64,000 nucleotides of DNA from the NCBI RefSeq assembly GCF_017875835.1, contig NZ_JAGING010000001.1, positions 2,418,001-2,482,000 of the forward strand, given 5' to 3'. The stretch comes from Psychrobacter sp. PL19 (lineage in GTDB: Bacteria > Pseudomonadota > Gammaproteobacteria > Pseudomonadales > Moraxellaceae). Position 1 is the stretch's first letter. The number at the start of each line of letters is the position of its first letter. Positions 10,866 through 20,023 of this stretch are shown here, one piece after another. The notes under the pieces are model-generated. The model was not told where the DNA came from. It ran no database searches and saw only the letters and a program-made list of their open reading frames with translations. The translations under genes were made by a program, and so were the position numbers.

Positions 10866-12944
10866 CTATTTTGAAGAATCGGCTTTTTGCACGATTTGAT
10901 TTAAAATTTTTGGTAAAGCCTCAAACATCTGAATGTTATACATTTCATTACGATGCTGATGGTCTATACCCTTTAGTCTAATTTCTTGTTGCAAACCATA
11001 AGCCCCTATTTTTTCAGACTTTTGGTTGAATATGCGTGCACCACTGGCCATAACCAATGTGGCGTCACAATTACTTTTGTCTGCATTACATTTAATACTG
11101 TCTTGTTTCTCTTCAATCTTAAGTACTGGCTGTAAACATTCATCTTTTGGAATATAAAAGTTAACTTTCATATCTTTTTTAAACCCAGCATTTTCAGTCA
11201 TAGCAACGACTGAATCTTTCAGTAGGGTCTGTCCTTTAAAGCCTGAACCTGTCGCATAAAATGGTCGTTTCGACTGACTGGTAAAAGCGTGGTAAATCAA
11301 AGGACCAAAACCATAAAATGGAATTTCACCGACTTGTTCGATATGTAAGCCTGGACATAAAACACGCGATTGCTTCGAGTCACCCACTGGAGCAGAACTA
11401 TCAAGCAAAATCCTGTCTCCAGAACGCACGGGTAAACGATCATTGCTGTTGACAGGGAAATCTAATTGCGCTGTAACTTTCGCACCTTGACGTTCCAAAA
11501 CAGTCGCTTCCCATGTTGGAATCAGAATATTACGTCCTGCTGCCTTATCTGAATGATAAACATGAACTTTCATTCCGGTACTTAAGCGTTCCCCCGCATC
11601 ATCAATAGTAATGTTATGACCACTTGAACTCGAGACTTTTAAATCAGAACGAGTAAATTGAATCCCTTTTTGAAATTTTTGACCTAATTTCAAAAGTGCA
11701 TTTTTCAATACAACTTCTTTACGTGCCTCTAGAGAAAATCCCATTCCTTCTGAAATCACGTCTTTAATATCATCTGTTGCATGTGCTGAATAGATCACGC
11801 GACCAGAACGATCAATCATTTCAGCAAAAACTTCACTATGGAGAACCTGTTGCTGAGTCATTTTCCCAATCTGCTGTTGATAAGCAATTACAGGAATGAC
11901 ATTAATCCGAATAAAAAATTCAGGTAACTCACGTTGGTTAATGTCTTCACTTTGCGCTAATCCAGTCTGTTCGCTAACACTTTGTGCCATAGCACTATAA
12001 CGTCGATTGACTGGAGTCAAAGTAAATGAAGCTTGCTCACCTACTGCATCTGAAAAGATTTGCTCAATTAAATCTTTTGATTCGCCTTGATAAGTCAGTA
12101 CATCAACCACTAATGCTTTAGGCTTATTCATAGCCTGACGTGTATCGGTTGAGATTTTACTAAAGCGCTTAGTGCGACCCTGCATCAATATCGGCACAGC
12201 CACAGCGTAATCACTGTCTGCATGTACCACACGAATCAAATCGCCCTCTATTGAACTCAGCTCATCTTGTGCAGCGATCCCTTGCTTAAAGCCTTTATCT
12301 AGAACCAAATAAGATTTCCACCGATCAACCACTTGGGTCTCAATTTCAGAAATCTTAAGTTTCGATTTTAATTCTTCAGTCACTTGCTTGGTTAACGTCA
12401 GCAAAGTGCTTTGAAATTTTTGTTTAATGGCGGCTTTTGTTGTCGGGGAATCAATGTCTGTAGTCAGTACTTGGATTGGTTGCGACAATGTCGCACTGTC
12501 ACTATAAATAACCTCGCCCGACAACACGTTAGTGAGTTTTAGACTTAAGGTGACTGGTAGAAAAATCTCTGCTGTCGAGTCCTTTTTTACAATATATTCA
12601 CTCGCGCGTAAAACCTCTAGAGATGCTATATAAGTACGATTTTTGGTTTTTTGCGAAATAGTATCGACAACTTGCTCACCGAAACCTTGTTTTAAACCTT
12701 GTACAAAAAATTGCTCGGCTTGTTTACGAATGATTTCATTGTCAATCGCTTGACTGAAATCACACACAATAGAAGAACCATTCGCCTCATATTTGCTAGG
12801 ATCGGGGCGGCAACCTTGCTCCAATCCAAAAACACCTTTTGATGGATAGATTTGAATGTTCGCATTTGCCCATGCTGACACAAGCATCGGTATCGCCAAA
12901 CATAACGCTTTGAATTTTATTTGCACTGAATACCACCCATGCAA
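10866..12944 (-). CDS. Exported protein with FlgT-like features (gene 2 of operon)
   Basis: Up to 692 residues. The ATG at 12944 overlaps the end of gene 1 by 28 bases. An in-frame GTG at 12926 would give a neater signal peptide (MQIKFKALCLAIPMLVSAWANA) and may be the true start. After the signal there is a roughly 200-residue region with paired cysteines (GCRPDPS, SIVCDF). SH3-like segments follow, where short phrases such as DKGFKQGIAAQDEL, GMKVHVYHSD and VRSGDRILL resemble the organisation of the flagellar T-ring protein FlgT. Four further cysteines lie in the last 150 residues. No flagellar genes are in the window. The FlgT resemblance is my reading of pattern and is not proven. Confidence 0.72.
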   Translation of the reverse strand: MHGWYSVQIKFKALCLAIPMLVSAWANANIQIYPSKGVFGLEQGCRPDPSKYEANGSSIVCDFSQAIDNEIIRKQAEQFFVQGLKQGFGEQVVDTISQKTKNRTYIASLEVLRASEYIVKKDSTAEIFLPVTLSLKLTNVLSGEVIYSDSATLSQPIQVLTTDIDSPTTKAAIKQKFQSTLLTLTKQVTEELKSKLKISEIETQVVDRWKSYLVLDKGFKQGIAAQDELSSIEGDLIRVVHADSDYAVAVPILMQGRTKRFSKISTDTRQAMNKPKALVVDVLTYQGESKDLIEQIFSDAVGEQASFTLTPVNRRYSAMAQSVSEQTGLAQSEDINQRELPEFFIRINVIPVIAYQQQIGKMTQQQVLHSEVFAEMIDRSGRVIYSAHATDDIKDVISEGMGFSLEARKEVVLKNALLKLGQKFQKGIQFTRSDLKVSSSSGHNITIDDAGERLSTGMKVHVYHSDKAAGRNILIPTWEATVLERQGAKVTAQLDFPVNSNDRLPVRSGDRILLDSSAPVGDSKQSRVLCPGLHIEQVGEIPFYGFGPLIYHAFTSQSKRPFYATGSGFKGQTLLKDSVVAMTENAGFKKDMKVNFYIPKDECLQPVLKIEEKQDSIKCNADKSNCDATLVMASGARIFNQKSEKIGAYGLQQEIRLKGIDHQHRNEMYNIQMFEALPKILNQIVQKADSSK

Positions 12945-14422
12945 AGCGTGATTGTATTGCCAGCTTGTAGACGCTCAGCGCTCGATAGCATTGGGCTTAC
13001 TTTACGTAGCGCTTTCGCCAACTCTCCACTAATCGGTTTTTCACTCTTATAGGTCATGGTCATCTCAACCAACTTGCCATTTTGAGTGCGAATATCGATA
13101 TTTTCTGCGCCATCCATTTCATCTAAGGCAATATACAAGTCATCCCCGAGACGTGAAGTCACAATGCCAGACATGCTTTTCAAAAAAACGGTAATTTCTT
13201 TACCATACATAGAGCGATTTTTTGCATAACCTAAAATCTGTGGTCCAACTTGGCTAACTGCTAATTCACCCAGTTTCTTTGCTACATTAGTGCGGCATGA
13301 ATCTATGGTCGCACCTGTCGATGACTCTGTACGAGTCTCCCCGCCCATTAAAGTTGAATCATCTACTGAATAAATTTTAAAACTTACAGCACCATCGCAG
13401 ACAAATTGACCCGTGGCAGTCGAACGACCACGATCATAGATATAAGAGCTACCAGCCATAAACCAGTCCGCTTTTTCTTTACGCGCCGCGATTACTAACT
13501 TATTAAGCTCTACATCACTCGTTAGTTGTTGAATCGTCATACTACGACCATTTAGGTACTGACTTCTGAAACGGTCAGAATCGAGCAACCGCAAATCATA
13601 ACGAGATGCAGCACTTGCAATTGAATTTAATGTTTGATTATTACGCTCAGCTTTAGTACTTGGTGTTTGATATTCCACATATTTCACAAAACTTTGAATA
13701 TCATTTTGACGTTCAGATTGGCTATATTTTGCAGACTCACTGGCATTGTAGTTACTTGAAGATGCTGATTTACTTGAATTATTATGGTTTGATGAGCGGG
13801 CAGCAACACCTACACCAGCCCCATAATAATTATCATAGGCATAACCTGAGGCGGCAGCTGAGCGTCCTTTTGAAGAATAAGAATCTGACGCACTGGCTTT
13901 AGCACTTTCACTAGCTTTGTAACTTGCATCTTCATCATAGCTATAGCTACCATCTGAAAAATAAGAAGTGAATTCTTTAACTGGCTTAGAGTTATCTTTT
14001 GGTACGCCGAAATACTCATCCATCACAATCATAATCGGACTGGTTCGACTATTTTTCTTTGCCAATCCTAAATCATTAAGAATTGAACGAAATTCTTGGT
14101 CATCTATTTCCAGACTAACTTGAGTGACTAATTCATTGTTGCTGTTGGTAATACTGCCTCGGTTCAGCACATAATTACTGTCAACTTGTTTTACAATGTC
14201 ATTTAAATATTGATTCGCTTCATTCATCGCCTGCGGACCATTAATACGCTTAATGAGAGCAATGACAGCATCAGTTTTTGCATTGTTGTATGCTTGATTA
14301 CGTGTGCCATTCAGATCTTTTTTGATAATAGGTGTAGCACCTTCCCCATTCACTTTAATAATTTCAGCATTACTAACTTGAACAGCCCCCAAACACAAAA
14401 GTATCAATATAGCCTTTTTCAT
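12917..14422 (-). CDS. Exported protein with FlgT/LPP20-like N-terminus and Ser/Tyr/Ala-rich linker (gene 1 of operon)
   Basis: 501 residues. The signal peptide MKKAILILLCLGAVQVSNA is followed by a roughly 100-residue domain beginning IIKVNGEGATPIIKK with an alanine-rich helix (NQAYNNAKTDAVIALIKRI). This pattern is seen in the N-terminal domain of FlgT and in LPP20-type periplasmic proteins. Residues about 155-240 are low complexity (repeated S, Y, A, K and D, for example SYSYDEDASYKASESAKASA). A second folded region of about 260 residues follows, resembling the curli/TolB-type ABD fold in outline (ADWFMAGSSYIYDRG), ending in CMGGIQCK. First gene of the three-gene unit; gene 2 overlaps its 3' end. 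Function unknown. Confidence 0.75.
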   Translation of the reverse strand: MKKAILILLCLGAVQVSNAEIIKVNGEGATPIIKKDLNGTRNQAYNNAKTDAVIALIKRINGPQAMNEANQYLNDIVKQVDSNYVLNRGSITNSNNELVTQVSLEIDDQEFRSILNDLGLAKKNSRTSPIMIVMDEYFGVPKDNSKPVKEFTSYFSDGSYSYDEDASYKASESAKASASDSYSSKGRSAAASGYAYDNYYGAGVGVAARSSNHNNSSKSASSSNYNASESAKYSQSERQNDIQSFVKYVEYQTPSTKAERNNQTLNSIASAASRYDLRLLDSDRFRSQYLNGRSMTIQQLTSDVELNKLVIAARKEKADWFMAGSSYIYDRGRSTATGQFVCDGAVSFKIYSVDDSTLMGGETRTESSTGATIDSCRTNVAKKLGELAVSQVGPQILGYAKNRSMYGKEITVFLKSMSGIVTSRLGDDLYIALDEMDGAENIDIRTQNGKLVEMTMTYKSEKPISGELAKALRKVSPMLSSAERLQAGNTITLCMGGIQCK

Positions 14423-14855
14423 AATTCACCCTCTTAATTAAAATTTCTAGCTACCTTTATAATTTCTTTACTAGATTTTAAATTCAGGGCTTACTCGATA
14501 ATTATCTCTGTCAGCAATTAAGGTCGCCTTCTTTAAAGTTTGCGTAAGTCCTAAAATTAACCCATTAGAGGTTAGATTTGCGTCAATATAACTACCCATT
14601 GCCAGCCTCTTAAACTTACTGTAAGTTACTTTATTATCGTGACTATAACCGATTAGTAATACTCTAGCAATAAGTACGTGCATGAAAAATGAACTAAGGT
14701 TTAATTTAGAATGAGGCTTACAATTACAGCACTGCTTATAATGAATAAAATTATTATGAAAAGACTGTTAGTTTGAGTCTCATTAAGGACTAATAATTAG
14801 TTAACGATAAATTATTGAAAGACTCTTATGGAAAGCAATTTTTTCCTTTATTTAT
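14423..14855. other. AT-rich upstream region of the exported-protein operon
   Basis: Holds the control region of the operon on the minus strand. A 70-codon minus ORF (14471-14683) has no ribosome site and no recognisable sequence, so I do not call it a gene. No convincing promoter was found by eye. Confidence 0.5.
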
Positions 14856-14857
14856 TA

Positions 14858-14935
14858 GACCTCTTGCGAAAGTACCAATCCATTGAGCTGTATTAACGAA
14901 GCTTCAACGCTTAGCGATGACTTATGCAAGAGGTC
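14858..14935. mobile_element. 78-bp MITE with the ends of the IS5-family element
   Basis: Ends GACCTCTTGCGAAAG and, read inward from the right, GACCTCTTGCATAAG match the inverted repeats of the IS at 8583-9494 in all but one or two positions. TA flanks both sides (14856-14857, 14936-14937). There is no coding capacity. It is most simply a non-autonomous derivative mobilised by that transposase. Confidence 0.85.
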
Positions 14936-14945
14936 TAGTGTCGTA

Positions 14946-14977
14946 TTAAAAAAGCCCATCTAATTTCGAGATGGGCT
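14946..14977 (-). terminator. Rho-independent terminator downstream of the AEC transporter
   Basis: On the minus strand AGCCCATCT, a 7-base loop and AGATGGGCT are followed by a T-run. It lies on the island side of the 36-bp direct repeat. Confidence 0.85.
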
Positions 14978-14982
14978 AAAAT

Positions 14983-15018
14983 TTAAATGTTTACTAAATT
15001 TTTATTAACTTATTATTG
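14983..15018 (+). repeat. 36-bp direct repeat, right boundary of accessory island
   Basis: Matches 8375-8410 with a single difference (G to A). It is directly followed by the truncated 138-bp repeat. Confidence 0.8.
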
Positions 15019-15020
15019 CT

Positions 15021-15069
15021 AACTTATGTCAGCAGTATGCTGTGTATCAATATTACTTTTCATTGACTA
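15021..15069 (-). repeat. Truncated copy of the 138-bp repeat
   Basis: The last 49 bases of the family (AACTTATG to CATTGACTA) in the same orientation as copy 3. Its terminal CTA is the complement of the TAG stop codon of the AEC transporter gene, so the repeat end forms the gene's end. Confidence 0.85.
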
Positions 15070-16026
15070 CATCATCCCCATTCCACGCAACAGCGCCGCT
15101 CCAATCGCCATGCCAAACAAGCCAACCACAGTAGTAAATGCTAAAATATTAGCCGCCAATATATCATTACCACCCATTGCTTTAGCCATCACATAGCTTG
15201 CCGCCGCAGTTGGCGAGGCCACCATCAAAAATAGCACGCCCATATGAACACCAGTAAGACCAAAACCCAGTCCGACTGCGATGGCTAATAATGGCGCAAT
15301 AACAATACGACCAATGCTGGCTTGCATCGATAGTCCTGAAGGGCTCAACATGGATTTTAGATCAATACTGGCGCCAGCACAAATTAATGCCAATGGTAGC
15401 GCAACAGCCGCTAATAAACCGCCAGTAGTATTAATAACCCCAGGAATTGGTGGCAATGGCAAGGCCTTATAGGCAAACGCTGCTAATAACGCGAGGATAA
15501 GCGGGTTGGTAAATAGCTTTTTGATAATCATGACACTACGGCTAGACCAGGTATCATCCACACTTTTAGACACTCGGCTGAGAGTGATAACTGCCAAGAT
15601 ATTAAACAATATAGTTACGACACCCATATATACAGCGCCGATACTCAAGCCACGTTCCCCATAAGCGTTGGCAACGGTTGCCAAGCCAATGATCGCCATA
15701 TTGCTGCGAAATATACCTTGTACAAACACACCTTGATCAGCAGGTCGACTGATAAAACGTTTGGCATAAATCTCAGAACCAATAAATAAAATAAACGTCA
15801 CTACAATACCAGCAATGATTAATACTATTTGCTTAGCGTAATCCACATTACTGTCCACCACACTAAAAAACAGTAGGCACGGCAAGCAATAATTAAAAAC
15901 AAAACTCGAAGCCTGATCGATAAAGGCTTGACTAGTCTCCCCGCGTCTTTGCATAAAAAAGCCCAACGCCATTAAGGCTAAGTTGGGCAAAACAATAGTT
16001 ATCGCAAAAATAATAGCGTCGGTCAT
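15067..16026 (-). CDS. AEC (auxin efflux carrier) family transporter
   Basis: 319 residues with about ten hydrophobic helices arranged as two halves, as in the AEC/BART superfamily. Visible features are the N-terminal IVLPNLALMALGFFMQRRG, then FVFNYCLPCLLFFSVV, GIFRSNMAIIGLATVANAYG and, in the second half, LALICAGASIDLKSML. Bacterial members export or take up organic acids such as malate or malonate; the substrate is not readable here. The stop codon lies inside a truncated 138-bp repeat, so the last residues may differ from relatives. A strong-looking promoter with an inverted repeat lies at 16105-16131. Confidence 0.85.
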   Translation of the reverse strand: MTDAIIFAITIVLPNLALMALGFFMQRRGETSQAFIDQASSFVFNYCLPCLLFFSVVDSNVDYAKQIVLIIAGIVVTFILFIGSEIYAKRFISRPADQGVFVQGIFRSNMAIIGLATVANAYGERGLSIGAVYMGVVTILFNILAVITLSRVSKSVDDTWSSRSVMIIKKLFTNPLILALLAAFAYKALPLPPIPGVINTTGGLLAAVALPLALICAGASIDLKSMLSPSGLSMQASIGRIVIAPLLAIAVGLGFGLTGVHMGVLFLMVASPTAAASYVMAKAMGGNDILAANILAFTTVVGLFGMAIGAALLRGMGMM

Positions 16027-16104
16027 GGGTAGGCTCGAGTCAGAGAGAAGCCCAAGATAATGAGTAGATCATCACTGTAGGTCAGATTAGATTATAGAGA
16101 ATGG

Positions 16105-16131
16105 ATTATAGCGAGTACGCTATAATGTCAA
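16105..16131 (-). promoter_or_regulatory. Candidate sigma-70 promoter with overlapping operator, AEC transporter
   Basis: On the minus strand a consensus TTGACA (16126-16131) and TATAAT (16105-16110) are separated by 15 bases. The interval 16105-16126 is a perfect 9-bp inverted repeat (ATTATAGCG / CGCTATAAT, 4-base loop), which would suit a repressor blocking the promoter. It ends 79 bases before the start codon. Confidence 0.6.
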
Positions 16132-16553
16132 GCTTAGGTTATTTGTGCTCTAGCTTTTTACCCAAAGGCCATCGGTATTTTTTCGTAGACCTTCTCGACT
16201 GCCATCCGTGCGATAGCAAACTGGCGAGAGTCATCGTCATGCTATTTGCTAGCATTATTAAAAGCGGCTTGGATACGGATAGCTTGGAAGCGTTATTAAG
16301 CAGGATTGCGTAGGTTTCGGTCAGGTATCGCTTATAGTATCTGGCGAGTCTAGTAGATTTGATAAGTTATCGTAGAGCATTGAGACATTCCTTGTCTGTG
16401 ATTATCCATTTAAATCATTAGTAACCGCTGATAGCCGCATTTTTACCTGCGGCTAATTTTCAAAGTGCGATAACTCGATGGCAGCCCTGCTTCAAATAAT
16501 TACTAACAGATGTCATTGCCTTTGATACCTTTACTGCATGCTCAAACTCAACA
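16132..16553. other. Intergenic region between mnmG 3' end and the AEC promoter
   Basis: No gene I can support. A 70-codon plus-strand ORF (16101-16313) overlaps the promoter and has no recognisable sequence. An 8-bp inverted repeat (TAGCCGCA / TGCGGCTA) at 16432-16455 lies downstream of mnmG and may end its transcript, though the T-run is poor. Confidence 0.45.
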
Positions 16554-18449
16554 TTATGATTCTAATGCCGCCTTAGCTTTTTTCTGTTTTTTGACCGTCA
16601 TGGCTAATAGCTGGATAGCGGCTGGTGTCACCCCACTAATACGGCCGGCCTGTGCAAGCGTTGCAGGACGTACCTGTGCCATCTTTTCTACTATCTCATT
16701 TGACAGTCCAGAGACCACGCTATAATCAAAGTCCATCGGCAATGGCGTATTCTCTAGACGTTTCATCTGGTCAATGTCTTCTTGCTGACGATCTATATAG
16801 CCGGCATATTTGACTGATATTTCAATCTGCTCGCCTACTTGTGCAGCGACTTGTGAGTCAGTGATGGCGGCAATATCAGCAAAATGAATCTGTGGCCGTT
16901 TAAGTAGGTCATAAGCGGTAGATTCTTTCGACAATACCTCACCCGTTTGCTCAGTGACTTGCGCGCCTAAAGCATTAGCAGGCGTTGCCCATAGGTCTTT
17001 TAGGCGACTGGTCTCTTTATTAATGGCATCCATTTTTTCTTGATGTGCTTGCCAGCGGACATCATCAACCAGGCCAAGCTTGCGTCCGGTTTCAGTGAGA
17101 CGTTGATCGGCATTGTCTTCGCGTAGCAGCAGACGATATTCAGCGCGACTGGTAAACATTCGATACGGCTCAGTGGTGCCATGAGTGATTAGATCATCAA
17201 CCAGCACGCCGAGGTACGCTTCATCACGGCGCGGAGTCCAGGTTTCAAATTCGCTATTATTAGTGGTTACTAAGGCAGCATTGGTACCCGCAAGTAGCCC
17301 CTGCACCCCAGCCTCCTCATAACCAGTCGTACCATTAATTTGACCGGCAAAATATAGGCGATCAATAGATTTGGTTTCTAGGGTTGATTTTAAGTTTTGC
17401 GGATCGAAATAATCATATTCAATGGCGTAGCCTGGACGAGTAATATGCGCATTCTCAAGTCCTTTCATACTATGAATAAACTCTAGTTGCACATCGAACG
17501 GCAAACTGGTTGAGATGCCATTGGGATACAGCTCATGAGTAGTCAAACCTTCCGGCTCAATAAATATCTGATGGCTGTCTTTATCTGCAAAACGATGGAT
17601 CTTATCCTCAATAGAGGGGCAATAACGCGGACCTACGCCTTCGATTTTGCCAGAGAACATCGGCGAACGATCTAAATTTTCGCGGATGATATCATGAGTG
17701 CGCGCATTAGTATGAGTGATGTAGCAATTTACTTGCTCAGGATGCATAGACACGTCACCCATGTAGCTCATTACCGGTAAAGGAGTGTCGCCAGGTTGAA
17801 CGCTCATCACACTAAAGTCGACGCTGCGCGCATCAATACGGGCGGGAGTACCGGTTTTTAGACGGCCTACCGGAAGTTTAAGCTCGCGCAAACGATCAGC
17901 AAGTTTAATAGAGGGTTGATCCCCTGCCCGTCCACCTTTAGAGTTTTCAAGACCAATATGAATAACGCCGCCTAGGAAGGTTCCCGAGGTCAAAACCACT
18001 GTTTCAGTCTTAAAGACAATGCCTGTCGAAGTCACCACCGCCGTTGCGCGTCCGTTTTCGACTAAGATGTCATCAGCAGCTTGCTGAAAGATATCTAAGT
18101 TGGGTTGATTTTCGAGCGTGTGGCGAATAGCGGCTTTATATAGGACACGATCAGCCTGCGCTCGTGTCGCTCGTACCGCTGCGCCTTTGCGACTGTTTAA
18201 GACCCGAAACTGAATACCCGCTTTATCAGTAGCCAGCGCCATTGCACCGCCCAGTGCATCAATCTCACGTACCAGATGTGATTTACCAATACCACCAATC
18301 GCCGGATTACAGCTCATCTGGCCGAGAGTCTCAATATTATGGGTCAATAACAAGGTCTGTGCGCCCATACGCGCGGCAGCTAAGGCCGCTTCCGTACCGG
18401 CATGACCACCACCGATCACCACCACGTCGTAATTTTTTGGGTATTGCAT
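16554..18449 (-). CDS. mnmG: tRNA uridine-5-carboxymethylaminomethyl synthesis enzyme MnmG (GidA)
   Basis: 631 residues, normal family length. With MnmE it installs the carboxymethylaminomethyl group on the wobble uridine of several tRNAs, using FAD. The FAD-binding [17 protein letters not shown] begins at about residue 13, followed by the family signatures [19 protein letters not shown] and [17 protein letters not shown]. The C-terminal MnmE-binding helical domain has [20 protein letters not shown] lies before the ATG. No mnmE is in the window. Confidence 0.97.
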   Translation of the reverse strand: MQYPKNYDVVVIGGGHAGTEAALAAARMGAQTLLLTHNIETLGQMSCNPAIGGIGKSHLVREIDALGGAMALATDKAGIQFRVLNSRKGAAVRATRAQADRVLYKAAIRHTLENQPNLDIFQQAADDILVENGRATAVVTSTGIVFKTETVVLTSGTFLGGVIHIGLENSKGGRAGDQPSIKLADRLRELKLPVGRLKTGTPARIDARSVDFSVMSVQPGDTPLPVMSYMGDVSMHPEQVNCYITHTNARTHDIIRENLDRSPMFSGKIEGVGPRYCPSIEDKIHRFADKDSHQIFIEPEGLTTHELYPNGISTSLPFDVQLEFIHSMKGLENAHITRPGYAIEYDYFDPQNLKSTLETKSIDRLYFAGQINGTTGYEEAGVQGLLAGTNAALVTTNNSEFETWTPRRDEAYLGVLVDDLITHGTTEPYRMFTSRAEYRLLLREDNADQRLTETGRKLGLVDDVRWQAHQEKMDAINKETSRLKDLWATPANALGAQVTEQTGEVLSKESTAYDLLKRPQIHFADIAAITDSQVAAQVGEQIEISVKYAGYIDRQQEDIDQMKRLENTPLPMDFDYSVVSGLSNEIVEKMAQVRPATLAQAGRISGVTPAAIQLLAMTVKKQKKAKAALES

Positions 18450-18686
18450 GTGTGCCTCACTTGACTCATAACGCGACTATTAACTACGAGGTATTCATTG
18501 CTAGCAATGACCTACTTCGTGACAAATAGACGTTAATCGTATTTTAAAAATGGATAGCGGCTGGAATAAGTCGCTAAAATTTGGATGGGTAATTATAACA
18601 ATTTTTGCGAGCTATAAGAATTTTTGTACTAAAAATATTAAGATCTGGTTGCTAAGAACCTCTCTCTAGAAACCAACTGCTAAAAA

Positions 18687-19247
18687 TCAGCCTTTGAAGT
18701 CTTTACCGTCATTTGTATTGTTACCAAGACTAAGCGGTACAATTGGATCTGCCTGACCACTAGAGAGCATATGCTGACTGCCATAACCTTCAGGATTTAT
18801 TTGTAGATAAGCATTCATCTGTCCAATCGCTTCACCATCATTACTGACCAAAATTTGCGCTTTAATCAGCTCAACAGGCGGTAATGGTAAATTTTTAAGA
18901 AGGGCTAAACGCTGCTGATTGTCCCCTTTATTCACCACCAACTCAATAAGTTGACGCGTATCAATCGGCAAGTCTGGGGTATTTTGTGCCAGTAATGCTA
19001 GATGATAAGCGCCAGCTGCATCTTGATCCGCGACAATACGTTGTTCAATAGCAATATAAGTACCTTCGGTTGCGCCACCAGCAACACTAAGCTGATGAAC
19101 ACATTTTAGGGCAGAATGCGGCTCGCTATCAGCGATCTTAATAATACGAGCAGATTCAAGTTTTAAATGCTCACGACGCTTTTCAATTGCTTGTTGCTCA
19201 AAGTTTTCTTGTTCAGGTGTTTGTGGCTTATTTGCTTGATTATTCAT
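18687..19247 (-). CDS. Conserved hypothetical soluble protein
   Basis: 186 residues with no signal peptide or membrane segment. The N-terminal 45 residues are polar and charged (QANKPQTPEQENFEQQAIEKRREH), probably a coiled or disordered tail. The middle has helix-pair character (LALLAQNTPDLPIDTRQLIELVV), loosely like TPR-type folds. A GAGAG ribosome site precedes the ATG. It stands between mnmG and grxD on the same strand, with a terminator on its upstream side, so it is probably transcribed alone. I do not recognise the family. Confidence 0.7.
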   Translation of the reverse strand: MNNQANKPQTPEQENFEQQAIEKRREHLKLESARIIKIADSEPHSALKCVHQLSVAGGATEGTYIAIEQRIVADQDAAGAYHLALLAQNTPDLPIDTRQLIELVVNKGDNQQRLALLKNLPLPPVELIKAQILVSNDGEAIGQMNAYLQINPEGYGSQHMLSSGQADPIVPLSLGNNTNDGKDFKG

Positions 19248-19337
19248 AAGTCTCTCTTATTCTTAAAGCGATATTTATAGGGTGTCTGTCATGTGCACTA
19301 TATGGGGGTGAAAACTGTAAAGGCAACACGGTTTAAA

Positions 19338-19387
19338 GACAGTAAAAAGCCCAAGCAGTCATTATAGGATTGCTTGGGCTTACTGTC
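19338..19387 (-). terminator. Rho-independent terminator of grxD
   Basis: Long stem: GACAGTAA and AAGCCCAAGCA pair with TGCTTGGGCTT and TTACTGTC (one extra A bulged). On the minus strand the stem is followed by T-rich sequence. It lies about 90 bases after grxD. Confidence 0.85.
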
Positions 19388-19476
19388 TTTTAGGCATAAT
19401 AATTAGGCATAATAATTATTGATTTAGCGGTTAAATATGGCTAAATAAAATCATCATAATATTATGTCGTTGGAGA

Positions 19477-19827
19477 CTAGGCGGCAGGGCTATTTGATTC
19501 AACCAATGGCTTTAGCTCACCTGATTGATACATTTGTAGAATGATATCTGAGCCGCCCATCAATTCGCCGTCAATCCATAACTGTGGAAAGGTTGGCCAG
19601 TTAGCGATTGTTGGCAAGGTCGAGCGAATTTCCGGATTTTCTAAAATGTTCACAAAGGCAAACGGACGACCAATTTGAGTCAACACTTCAATAGAACGCG
19701 CAGAAAAGCCACACTGTGGAAACTGTGGCGTACCTTTCATATATAGAATAACTTTATTATCTTTAATTTGGTCACGGATCAGTTGTTCAACATCAGTTGC
19801 AGCATTATTTGGGGTTTGGTCAGTCAT
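19477..19827 (-). CDS. grxD: Monothiol glutaredoxin Grx4
   Basis: 116 residues, typical length. Monothiol CGFS glutaredoxin that binds and passes on [2Fe-2S] clusters with glutathione and BolA partners. The CGFS motif is at residues 39-42 (TPQFPQCGFSARS). The glutathione-site segments WPTFPQLWIDGELMGGSDI follow. An AGGAG lies shortly before the ATG. Confidence 0.97.
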   Translation of the reverse strand: MTDQTPNNAATDVEQLIRDQIKDNKVILYMKGTPQFPQCGFSARSIEVLTQIGRPFAFVNILENPEIRSTLPTIANWPTFPQLWIDGELMGGSDIILQMYQSGELKPLVESNSPAA

Positions 19828-20023
19828 AAAGACTCCTATTTATGGAATAGCTTATTAAAGGTGGTTTAGTAAGAATGGCTCGTTAGAAACAATAGTGTTC
19901 AAAAGAAGCAGGTATATAATGTCATTAGATGGGGCAATAGCTGCCCCATTACAAGCGTAACTGAGACAGTTGAGATCGCATTTTTATTAATGCCTATTTA
20001 TAACAATACCTAAATGTCAGATA

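Noticed and set aside
14471..14683. 70-codon minus-strand ORF upstream of the exported operon
   Set aside because: No ribosome site, no recognisable sequence, in AT-rich control DNA.
16101..16313. 70-codon plus-strand ORF
   Set aside because: Overlaps the promoter region of the AEC transporter and shows no protein-like pattern.
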